Shown here piece after piece: positions 36,706 to 44,906 of a stretch of DNA of 64,000 nucleotides. The first letter of the stretch is position 1. The number at the start of each line of letters is the position of its first letter. The position numbers and the translations under genes are program-made. Under the pieces are notes generated by a model. The model saw only the letters and a program-made list of their open reading frames with translations, made no database searches and was not told where the DNA came from. Where the stretch lies: assembly GCF_016464385.1 (NCBI RefSeq), contig NZ_JADMLH010000005.1, positions 208,324 through 272,323 on the forward strand. Direction: 5' to 3'. Source of the stretch: Nucisporomicrobium flavum. GTDB taxonomy: Bacteria > Actinomycetota > Actinomycetes > Mycobacteriales > Micromonosporaceae.

Positions 36706-38057
36706 CGCAGTGCTCCTTCGAGCTCGGTGACCGGGCGGTCGAGGTGGTTGTTGGTGAACTCAGGCGCGAGGACCTGGCCAGTGAGGCGTTTCGTGTCGTC
36801 GCTCGAGGCCAGCGCGAGCGTGGTGTTGCTGTGGGTTCTCACCGGTCGGTGGTGTCGCCCGCGGCTGCGGTGCACGACGGGGGCGCCGATGACCAGCAGC
36901 GTCGCGAGGACCGGGAGGATAAGTAGCGCGTTGCCGAGGCCGACGTGCATGGCGGCGCCGCCGATGATGGCCGGCCCGGTGACGTAGCCGAGGTAGCCCA
37001 GCGCTGCGACGCGCGACAAGGCCGCGCCGGGGCGGGTCGGGTCGAGGCCGCCCGCGGTGGAGTACAGCAGGGGGACAACGCAGGACAGTCCGGCGCCGAG
37101 GCAAGCGAACCCGGCGATCGCGGTGACCGGGGTGCCGCCGATCACGCCGAGCGCGAGGCCGCCTCCGCCGATCAGGCCGCAGCTGCGCAGCAGGGCGGCG
37201 GGTGCGATAGCGGCAGTGAGGCGGTCGCCGATGAGCCGGCCGATGGTCATGCTTGCGGCGAAGGCCGCGTAGGCGGTGGCGGCCATAGCGGGTGACGCGC
37301 CGAGGCGGGTGAGGTAGGTGCTGGCCCAGTCGGCTGCGGCGCCTTCGCTAATCAGTGCGCTAAAGGCGAGCAGGCCGAGCAGCAGGATCCGGGTTCGCGG
37401 CCGGCGCTGGGATGACACCACCGTGGCTGCCGGCTCCTGGCTGTTGGATCTGGAGACGGGTGCGGGGATGAGGCGGTGGATCGCCCATCCGGCCGCAGCG
37501 GTGGACACGACCGCGACAGCGGCGAAGGCGTCGGCGACGCTGAGGCCGATGCGGGCGCAGGCGGCGGACAGCAGGGCCCCGGCGACGCCGCCGATGCTGA
37601 ACAGCGCGTGGAACGACGTCATGATCGGCCGTCCGTACGCGGTCTGGCACGACACCGCCGCGGCGTTCATGGCGACGTTGAGGGTGCCGTGCAGGATGCC
37701 GAAGGTGAGCAGGGCGGCGGCCAACATCGTCCACGTCGGGGCGTGGCCGGCGAGCAGGAGCGCCCCGCCGAGGGCCAGCGATGGCAGGACCATGACCGCG
37801 GTGCTGCCGTGCCGGTCGATGAGCCGGCCGGCGGCGCGCATGCCGAGCAGGCCGCCGACGGCGAGGAGAAGCAGGCAGATGCTCAGCTTGCTGTCGGCCA
37901 TCTTGATGTTGTGCTGAATGGTGGGGATCCGCGCAGTCCAGGTACCGATGGTCATGCCGGCGATGCCGAACATCAGACTGATCGCGAGTCGGTAACGGCG
38001 CAGGACATCGGGAACGTCGGTAGTCCTGCTAGGCGAGGCTTGCACGGCCGTGGTCAT
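36702..38057 (-). CDS. MFS transporter
   Basis: A 451-residue major facilitator with about twelve hydrophobic segments. The loop 2-3 signature appears as GMRAAGRLIDRHGSTAVMV, and a central basic loop (SSQRRPRTR) separates the halves. It resembles YfaL/FucP-like or drug-efflux branches (for example GIAGMTIGTWTARIPTIQHN near the N terminus, as in the YbjJ-type group). The ATG at 38057 has GGAGA eight bases upstream. The coupled downstream gene encodes a secreted protein. Substrate cannot be told from sequence. Confidence 0.85.
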   Translation of the reverse strand: MTTAVQASPSRTTDVPDVLRRYRLAISLMFGIAGMTIGTWTARIPTIQHNIKMADSKLSICLLLLAVGGLLGMRAAGRLIDRHGSTAVMVLPSLALGGALLLAGHAPTWTMLAAALLTFGILHGTLNVAMNAAAVSCQTAYGRPIMTSFHALFSIGGVAGALLSAACARIGLSVADAFAAVAVVSTAAAGWAIHRLIPAPVSRSNSQEPAATVVSSQRRPRTRILLLGLLAFSALISEGAAADWASTYLTRLGASPAMAATAYAAFAASMTIGRLIGDRLTAAIAPAALLRSCGLIGGGGLALGVIGGTPVTAIAGFACLGAGLSCVVPLLYSTAGGLDPTRPGAALSRVAALGYLGYVTGPAIIGGAAMHVGLGNALLILPVLATLLVIGAPVVHRSRGRHHRPVRTHSNTTLALASSDDTKRLTGQVLAPEFTNNHLDRPVTELEGALR

Positions 38058-38261
38058 GGAAGGTTCTCCGCGGAAGGAGTAAAGGCCGGCGCGGCGGCAG
38101 CGGAAACCCCTCGGGTGCGGTGCCGGCTCAGGCCGTGTCGGTCGGTTCCTTGACGACCCTGCCTGCTCGGATTTCTCCCATATAGCTGTCCAAAGCTGCC
38201 TTGGGCTGTCCTGGGACACGGTCGGCCTCGCCCGCTTGGCGAACTTTCCGCAGCTCAGCGT

Positions 38262-38986
38262 GGGCATAATTGGCCGACAACCGGTGCGTGTGTCGGGGTG
38301 AAGTTCGCCCATCGTGCGGCGGCTTCGCCGACGGGCTGCTACCCGGTTGATGCTCGGAGGCGAGCACATCTCGCCTTCCCGTGTCTGGCTTGCATAACTG
38401 GCCGACAGCCGCGACATCTTCGGAGTGAAGCGCTCGAGGCGGCTAAGTTCGGCGGCTGGACCGCTGGTATGGCGTTGCATAACTGGCCGACGCCGGGTGC
38501 CGCTTGGTCTACGCCACCGAGCTCACGCCGAGACGGCCTGGCTGCGGCTTGCATAACCAGCCGACACCACAGGGGGCTGGTTCGGATGTCGGTCCAATCA
38601 GACGCCGGAACTGTCCGCGCTCCAGATGCCTTCTTGTTGCGGACTACCTGCCCCTCTCGGCGTTGGGGCAGCTAGTTCCACCAGCTCAGGCGCTAGTGGC
38701 CCCTCCTTAGACCCGATCCGCGAAGCGGGCAGTCCGCTGCACGTGCCGCGCTGCATAACCAGCCGACTTCCCGAGGGGATTAGCACGAACCTGCGCAGCG
38801 CTCGTAGCCAACTCCACTCCGCACGTCTGCCTGGATAACTAGCCGACACCGCACTCGGGCCGACGGGCAGCCGGCCACACCGCCACCCGCCTCAGCTGGT
38901 CAGCGGGGCTGTCGGTGATTCGCGCGTTCGCGGCCGACCACCACGCCTAGGACGGTCATCGCGCCGCCTTGCATAACCAACCGACA
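38262..38986. repeat. Seven-copy GCATAACYRGCCGAC array
   Basis: Copies lie at about 38262, 38392, 38476, 38551, 38752, 38833 and 38971, all in the same orientation, spaced 75-200 bases. The core is GCATAAC then CR or YR, then GCCGAC; the first has GCATAATTGGCCGAC and the sixth GGATAACTAGCCGAC. Several copies continue into inverted repeats, e.g. CCGACA with TGTCGG, and the last forms CATAACCA with TGGTTATG at 39020. No gene lies between 38057 and 39406. Confidence 0.85.
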
Positions 38987-39019
38987 CCGTCAGTCCCCTT
39001 GGCACGCGGCCAGCCTGGT

Positions 39020-39105
39020 TATGTTCGCGAGTTTGGGCGCCAGATGTCGCTGAGTTTCGGCACCACCCAGATCTCACCTATTCCGATGTTCGCGAGTTTG
39101 GGCCT
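39020..39105 (+). repeat. GTTCGCGAGTTTGGGC direct repeat, also near 49.2 kb
   Basis: ATGTTCGCGAGTTTGGGC occurs at about 39020 and again about 65 bases downstream. The first copy continues GCCAGATGT. A related copy, TTCGCGAATTTGGGCGCC then AGATGT, is on the opposite strand at about 49200-49235. The shared stretch continues with CGGCACCAC in both places. Confidence 0.7.
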
Positions 39106-39405
39106 CACCCCGAGCGAGACCCGCTCAGGCGTCTCGGTCGGCCCCGTCGTTCACGCACCGTGACGGATGGCTGAGGCAGGGCACGCCTTGTCTGCGGCAT
39201 GTGAGTGCACGCCCTGCCTGAGGATTGCGCCTGAGACCCAATCGCCTGACGAGGGACTGACGGGTCTCCGGCTGAAGCCAACTTACTGACCTCCGAGCAC
39301 GCGTGTGCCAGGTGGCGCCCACAACGAGCAGTGGTCTATCGGAGCCTTATGGAGTGCGATATCGGCGGCAAATGAGTGCACCCGCGAGGAGACTCTCGAG
39401 CCGAA

Positions 39406-40536
39406 TTAGTCCAATGGAATGAAAACCGCACGATCACCCCATCTTGCAACTATGCTACTGCGGATATCGTGAGGGCTTCCACGAAATATAACCGGCTTAC
39501 CTCCAGCGCGTCGCATGACCTCATCGACGAAGGCGCGATCGGCACTCAACGTGATAGTTAAAGGAATGATGACGGTATAAAATTCACAGTGCGGCGGCAG
39601 TGACAGATTTCCCGCTAGGTCGATTGCAGCCAGCCTGGACATCGCCGCCGAATTTGTGAGCGCTACGCAGCTGGTAGATTTAAAGGAGGTGGAGGAAAGT
39701 GCATAAATGCGCAGGGAGGGACGATTCCACCCAAGTCGGACTCGATCCGAGTACTGCTCCCGGAAATGTGCTACAAACTGCAGGCCGACACCATCGCTAA
39801 TGCTGTTGGCGGCAAGCGGATTGAACGGAGGGCCGTCTGCCAGCAGATCGATGCTATCGTGATGGAAAGTAATCCAAAGCCGGCGACTCTTGCCATGCTC
39901 GAAGGCATTAAGGGCAATTTCTGCGGCTAGCGATCGGACATCGGCACGCATCCTTTCGTCGAAGAATGCCCTGATCTCCATCTCGTCGAACACATTGGCA
40001 ACAGCCGCGTCCGCCTCCGCCGTCAAGTCGATCTCGGCCCGCAGGGCGCCGCTGGAGACGCGTTGTAGGCGAACCGTGCGATGCCCGGCGTGATCGGGCC
40101 AGTAGATCTCAATTAGGCTTGGCCATGACGTCACATCCTCAAGGAAATCATTCCACGAGTAGACGTGAACGGTAAATCCCCCGCTTCTTTCATGCTCACT
40201 CGTTATATCGGCAGCCCTTCGTTGCAGCGCGCCATCCCGAGCTCCTGCATATGCCAACCAGTAGGCGTCCAGGCGTGGAGAAAACCCTGCAGCCTTGGCG
40301 ACTTCGTCGTCGAGTGCTTTCATTGTTATTGTGGACTGAATTGGAAGTTTGCATTGGATCCCTACGCGCAAACCGCCATGCACAGCATCGCGGCCAAATA
40401 TATCTACACCATACTGGCTTTGGCCGTTACGGCCGAAGCGTTGTGCGTCCGGGTCGCCCAACTTGCGTCGCCATACATCGAGCGAAAGTAGCTCGTATCT
40501 TTGCGGGTCTGCAAGGACAGGCAGAGCATAGGTCAT
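39406..40536 (-). CDS. PD-(D/E)XK nuclease-GHKL ATPase fusion protein
   Basis: A 376-residue two-domain protein. N-terminal domain: QYGVDIFGRD (Asp45) then VGIQCKLP (Gln61, Lys63), a Mrr/Holliday-resolvase-like nuclease core. C-terminal domain: AAEIALNAFEHGKS (N box), LLADGPPFNP (G1 box) and SDGVGLQF (G2-like), the Bergerat ATP-binding fold of GHKL ATPases. The fusion suggests ATP-gated cleavage of DNA or RNA. It stands alone in a defence-like island, flanked on both sides by the GTGCACT/TCGGCAG repeat. No known defence system name was recognised. Confidence 0.65.
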   Translation of the reverse strand: MTYALPVLADPQRYELLSLDVWRRKLGDPDAQRFGRNGQSQYGVDIFGRDAVHGGLRVGIQCKLPIQSTITMKALDDEVAKAAGFSPRLDAYWLAYAGARDGALQRRAADITSEHERSGGFTVHVYSWNDFLEDVTSWPSLIEIYWPDHAGHRTVRLQRVSSGALRAEIDLTAEADAAVANVFDEMEIRAFFDERMRADVRSLAAEIALNAFEHGKSRRLWITFHHDSIDLLADGPPFNPLAANSISDGVGLQFVAHFREQYSDRVRLGWNRPSLRIYALSSTSFKSTSCVALTNSAAMSRLAAIDLAGNLSLPPHCEFYTVIIPLTITLSADRAFVDEVMRRAGGKPVIFRGSPHDIRSSIVARWGDRAVFIPLD

Positions 40537-40634
40537 ATGTGATCATCCAAAGAGCGTGCTCGTCGACGATATTCTCGCCATCATAGAACCTTGGCTAATT
40601 TGGCGCACTTATCTCGGCAGTTCCGCGAGCGCTG

Positions 40635-41551
40635 CTACGTCCCGGACGCCATGTAGGCGGCGAGGATGTAGTTGGGGTGCCTGTCGAGGTTCCTGCGGGC
40701 CCGGTCGTAGGGCATGGTGGTTCGCGGATCGGCGTGGCGAGCGGCGATCTGCACGTCACGGAGGCTGACGCCCGCGTCGAGCATCGTGGTGACGAAGATA
40801 TGGCGCAGCATGTGTGGGTGCATCCGAGCGATTCGGATGCCCGCCTCGTCGGCCAGTGCCTTCAACCGTCGGCTGGCGGCGTGGCGGTCCATCTGTACAC
40901 CGTGTGCGTTGCGCAGGATGGGCCCGTGGACGCGACTGCCGACGGCTCGGTCGATCGCTCGGGCCACGGCTGGAGGTAGAGGGATCAGCACCGTCTTGTC
41001 GCCCTTGCCGCGGATCTTGAGCACGCGGTGGCCGTGCTCCTCGGCGAGGTTGTCGATGGTGGCGCCGCAGGCTTCGAAGATCCGCAGGCCGAGCAGGCCT
41101 AGCATCGCGACGAGCGCGAAGTCGTTGATGTTGGGCGAGAGCCGGGCGGCGGTGATCAGGGCCTCGAATTGCAGGTGCCCGAGTCCGAGGGTAGGTGACT
41201 CAGTGGGAACAGATGGCTGGCGGACGTAGTCGGCTGGCGAGTGCGGCAGGATCTGGTCGATGACGCAGGTCCGGTAGAAGCCGGCCACCACGGACAACCG
41301 CCGGGAGACTGTCGAGGGTTGGTAGTACCGGGTTTCCTGCAGCCAGCGGACATAGCGTTCGATGTCGACCCGACCGGCGTAGAGCGGACCCAGGCCTTGA
41401 TCGGCGCACCAGGTCAGAAGATCTTGAGATCGTAGGTAGTGTGCAGGCGGGATTGCCCCTTGTAGCGGCCCAGGTAGGCGGCTACCGCCGCGTGCAGAAG
41501 GCGCTCATCGGTGGCGATCGCGGACGAGGACGGAGCAGAGAAGGCAGTCAT
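40635..41551 (-). pseudogene. Tyrosine recombinase with single-base frameshift
   Basis: The C-terminal catalytic domain is in one frame: GLRIFEACGATI (Arg), GKGDKTVLIPLP, HPHMLRHIFVTTM, ARHADPRTTMPYDRAR (His and Tyr nucleophile). The N-terminal DNA-binding domain is in another frame from ATG 41551: HAAVAAYLGRYKGQSRLHTT, DLKIF, then VRWLQETRYYQPSTVSRRLS. One base missing at about 41414 (TTCTGACC for TTCCTGACC) separates them. Either a recent inactivation or a sequencing error. The nearby repeats raise the question whether it acted on them. Confidence 0.75.
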
Positions 41552-41684
41552 GCCTCACGGTGCGTCACCGTAAACGAGGAGCGCCAGTGCCTTCGGCGCG
41601 GCAGATGAGGACGCCCACGGGCTGGCCGCCTCGTCCGAAGGCCTCTTGGAATAATCATCCGGTATGCACTGGCCGACTGGAGCA

Positions 41685-41951
41685 TCATCCATCATTCGGG
41701 TCGCTGGCTGCCTTGTGGCCGCCTGCCGCTCGTCCGATTGAACGACGCCTTGGCACTCGCTGTCCACGCGAGAGAGGGAGGCCAGGTTTGCGAACCAAAA
41801 CAGCACGTGCAAAAACGGCGAGGGCCTTGAGTATTTCAGCCCGCTGATACGGCTCCGTACCGCGGAGGGCGTTGAGAGCTACAAGGCCGAGGATCGATAC
41901 TGGCACCGAAGTCGCCATGGCGATGGCTAGTGGGACGTTCGACCAGTCCAT
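41685..41951 (-). CDS. Small membrane protein
   Basis: An 88-residue protein with a hydrophobic N-terminal segment (NVPLAIAMATSVPVSILGLV) and a basic tail. ATG at 41951 has AGGTGGAG five bases upstream, a strong site. The last 30 residues look less protein-like, so the frame may be extended by a lost stop. Unknown function. Confidence 0.45.
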   Translation of the reverse strand: MDWSNVPLAIAMATSVPVSILGLVALNALRGTEPYQRAEILKALAVFARAVLVRKPGLPLSRGQRVPRRRSIGRAAGGHKAASDPNDG

Positions 41952-42482
41952 GAGGACTCCACCTCTGTGACCCGGTCGAGATGCGCGCGGGGCTCAGCTC
42001 GACCAGCATGAAACACTGGCGAAGCTGAGAATCCCTGCCCCCGGTTGGGTCTCAGATGTTCAGTCTCTCGATCCTCCCAGCTCGGCCAAGCGCCGGTCCT
42101 CGGAGACAACGAGGCAGCGCTTCCTGTCGGAGGTCTCTCCCGCCCGACCAGAGCCGGACCGATGGAGCCGGGGGCGGCGCGTTCGCCGCCTTGGGACTCG
42201 GGGGTCCCTACCGTGCTGACGACTCCATCGCGAAGGGATACTCCCCTCCTACGCCAACAAATGTTGCCACTGGTCTTCCTTGATCGCCAGTGTTACTGCT
42301 GTCCATAGCCCCTCTCTGGGCTCACGCGCTCGCAGGCGGCTCAACAGCTCAGGATCTCGGCTCAACAGACTGGCGCAAGCCGGGTTCGCGGCAGGCGGGG
42401 AAGTTGGGACACAGCCGCGTCGCTGTCACAAGCTTTCGGCGGCAGATCAGTGTGCCACTCCTGGGCGACGGTAAGCGCGTTG
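41952..42482. other. Gene-free region
   Basis: About 530 bases with short frames only. I see no RNA gene or repeat here. Confidence 0.45.
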
Positions 42483-43373
42483 CTACTTCAGCTCCTCGGG
42501 GTGAATCAAGAGGGGCAAGCGTCCGTTGCGCGCCGGCCCAACGAGGACAATTGCCAGCCAGACGGCGTATGCCTCACTGGCAGCTAGTTGTCCGATGGGC
42601 GGAAACCTACTCGCAACAGCTTCTATAACCTCACCAAAAAGCCATGTCCCGTAAACAACGGCAAGATCTGCGTGCACTCCTGCAAACGGGCGCGATGAGA
42701 TACTTATGGTGTGCCTATTGCTCCATGCCATTCGCCCGATCTCATGGAGATTCGAGTGCACCGCCTTAGAGCTAAGGAAGTAGAAGAACCGGTATTCACT
42801 GAGAATCTCAGACGCTTCTGCCATGTCGCGAACTGATGGCCCGCGTTTGCCCCATCCTTGAGCCTTGCAAAACTCTGCATATTCTTCTCGTGCCTGCTCC
42901 AAGGCGGCCTTTGGGTCGTGGAAGCCGAGTTCCGGAACTTCTGTATCGAGACTTCGGTAAGCGTCCGGGAGGAACTCCAGTTGCGCTTCGATCGTCCGCA
43001 GCACGTCCACCCGGGCGCTGCGTTGCAAGTATTCTGTGGCCACATCCTCATTCAACCCGAGGATCCATTTTACGAAGATCAGGTCTTCGCAAAGCGTTCG
43101 GAGATGTACGCGCGCACTGGCTCGGCTCGGAGTGTTCGCCGTCATTGTCGTTGCCGAGAGGGCGTCGTGTACACGCCGGACGATTGCGCGGCAGGCGACG
43201 TCGACATTGAAGCCAGGTGGGATTTCCACATTGAGGCAGGCTTCATCCACGTATGGCTCGGCCAATGCAACGATGCGTTCAGCAGCACGACGGAGAACGT
43301 TTTCACCATTCAGTACTTGATGGACCTCGGCATGAAGTGGCGACTCAGTAGTAGCGTCATGGTTTGAATCCAT
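42483..43373 (-). CDS. DUF5677-like hypothetical protein
   Basis: A 296-residue, all-helical soluble protein. The block HLRTLCEDLIFVKWILG, later EILSEYRFFYFLSSKAVHSN and a following LHEIGRMAW fit the R...E ... Y...S...H pattern of DUF5677-type proteins, which recur in defence islands and may be HEPN-like. The Arg-x4-Phe/Tyr plus S...H arrangement is suggestive, but no RxxxxH motif is clear. ATG at 43373 (with GGAG nine bases upstream) is preferred to the upstream start. A single gene between two repeat-bearing spacers. Confidence 0.6.
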   Translation of the reverse strand: MDSNHDATTESPLHAEVHQVLNGENVLRRAAERIVALAEPYVDEACLNVEIPPGFNVDVACRAIVRRVHDALSATTMTANTPSRASARVHLRTLCEDLIFVKWILGLNEDVATEYLQRSARVDVLRTIEAQLEFLPDAYRSLDTEVPELGFHDPKAALEQAREEYAEFCKAQGWGKRGPSVRDMAEASEILSEYRFFYFLSSKAVHSNLHEIGRMAWSNRHTISISSRPFAGVHADLAVVYGTWLFGEVIEAVASRFPPIGQLAASEAYAVWLAIVLVGPARNGRLPLLIHPEELK

Positions 43374-43470
43374 CAACGAGTACTCCGGGCGCTGCGATAT
43401 GAATGGGTAGGCCGACATCCTGCCACAGCGCCAACCGACTGCGAGCCTTCACGCATCCAACGCCGACGTG

Positions 43471-43661
43471 ATCGAGTGCACTCAACTCGGCAGATCCGCG
43501 CACTTGCACCCAGTTCGCTTCAAGATCGTTCGCGCGGAGGGTGAGCCGGCTGCGAAGTTGCCGCCACCACGGTGCGGCCATAAGGGATGATCGAGAAGGG
43601 TGCCGCGGCGATCGTGGGCCGAATGCTCTGCGAAGGACGGAGTGCACTCGACTCGGCAAGA
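43471..43661. repeat. GTGCACTnAnCTCGGCA repeats, two copies
   Basis: GTGCACTCAACTCGGCAGAT (43476) and GTGCACTCGACTCGGCAAGA (43642) lie in the spacer between two genes. Related copies: GCGCACTTATCTCGGCAG (40603), GCGCACTATCTTCGGCAGAT (49027), and reverse-oriented partial copies at 39195-39210 and 39365-39380. The first copy is followed by GCGCACTTGCAC. Confidence 0.75.
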
Positions 43662-43849
43662 CTGGATGTTGACTTCCTTCGTCACCGTCACGGCGGTTTC
43701 TCCGCACCTCTCGAACGGCGAGGCGCCACCAGCGGCGGAGCTTGGTGCAAGGGACTGAACGCCGTCCACCGCAACCCTCATGGACTTGCTCCGCCGCCTC
43801 GTGTAGGACTGGCGTTACCTTGTGTCTACATGAGGGTGGGAGGTTAGCG

Positions 43850-44131
43850 GTGGGTCAGTTCCTGCGCGTGTTTTTCAAGCAGACAGGTACTTATGAGGTC
43901 GTCCAACGCCGGCACCTTCGTGATGATCTCGTCACCCAACAACTGACTTGGAGCATCTACCAAGCGACGTCGGACGGGCAGGTGATCGAGGAGGTCCGTC
44001 ACAGTGATTTTGGAGAACCGTTGAGATTCCTGGCTGGACTTGTCGATGAGGGCTGGACGACAGTAAGCGTGACATCGTCATCGACCCCATATCCCGAGTG
44101 GTATAACTGCCTGCTGTGGTCGCAGAAGTGA
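43850..44131 (+). CDS. Small hypothetical protein
   Basis: A 93-residue soluble protein (FLRVFFKQTGTYEVVQRRHL, then VIEEVRHSDFGEPLRFLAGL, ending SSTPYPEWYNCLLWSQK). GTG at 43850 has GGGAGG seven bases upstream. No family recognised. Protein-like composition and a good ribosome site support it. Confidence 0.55.
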   Translation: MGQFLRVFFKQTGTYEVVQRRHLRDDLVTQQLTWSIYQATSDGQVIEEVRHSDFGEPLRFLAGLVDEGWTTVSVTSSSTPYPEWYNCLLWSQK

Positions 44132-44602
44132 CCGCCTGACGTTCGATGCTGGTGGAGCCGGAGGCAGGAGCGTGCACGGAGGCTTCAATTGGGTGACCGC
44201 GTTGCCATTGCAGTGGAATCTTTCACGAAAATGCGGGACCCGAAGCGCACTCACATCGGCACAACAGTGCGCCGTCGGCCCGTCGGTGTAGTACCACTTG
44301 AACCAAACGGGGCATCGCTCACGACGATGCGTGCCAGGCACGGCCAGCGGCCACGCGGCTTTCGCCGTACTGACAGGCGCGGATATTTGTACCTTGCCAG
44401 AAGCGGCGGGGCTTCAGTTTGCAGCGCACCGAGGGCAGTCCGGTACGCCGCATCCGCGAGCCTGCACCAACCGATGGCGTTCCAGCCGCCACTGGGCTCG
44501 CTGGTGCTGGCGGTACTCGCACTATGATCAAGATCAAGGCCGTCTGGGAACCATGAAACCGGAAGCCAGCGGGCATCGATCGACCGCCTACCTGTGCTTC
44601 GA
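44132..44602. other. Gene-free region
   Basis: About 470 bases. Frames on both strands are short and Arg-rich. Nothing supported. Confidence 0.4.
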
Positions 44603-44806
44603 TTAAGCAGATCGCTTTATAGCTTCTAGTGCCCACCTTCGTTTGGCAACAGGAGTCTTTTCAGCCGCGCGCGCTCCCTCCCGTGTATCCCGCCAGACGC
44701 CGGGCGCGCACGGGTACGGAGGGAGATGCTCGCGTTCCGGTTCAACCTGACAAATAGGGCATCGAGTGGAAGCCAGCTCACCTTCGCCCCTCAAGCTATC
44801 GGTCAT
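44603..44806 (-). CDS. Possible small zinc-binding protein downstream of the E1 gene
   Basis: A 67-residue frame with RCPICQVEPEREHLPPYPCA, a C-x2-C plus later His/Cys that could hold zinc, and a basic Lys/Arg/Ala tail. ATG at 44806 has AAGGA five bases upstream. It follows the E1 gene by 100 bases on the same strand, so it may be a fifth gene of the Ubl operon. Short length leaves doubt. Confidence 0.4.
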   Translation of the reverse strand: MTDSLRGEGELASTRCPICQVEPEREHLPPYPCAPGVWRDTREGARAAEKTPVAKRRWALEAIKRSA

Positions 44807-44906
44807 AACGATCCTTCACAGACGGCCACAGGTCCCGTCGGGCTCAAGGGATGTTTCGAGAGGGTTTCGCGGCACTCAGCAACGTCGGGCCGCACTCGTC
44901 TCATCG

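Noticed and set aside
38262..38986. CRISPR array
   Set aside because: The repeats are only about 15 bases, spacing varies from 75 to 201 bases and no cas genes are present.
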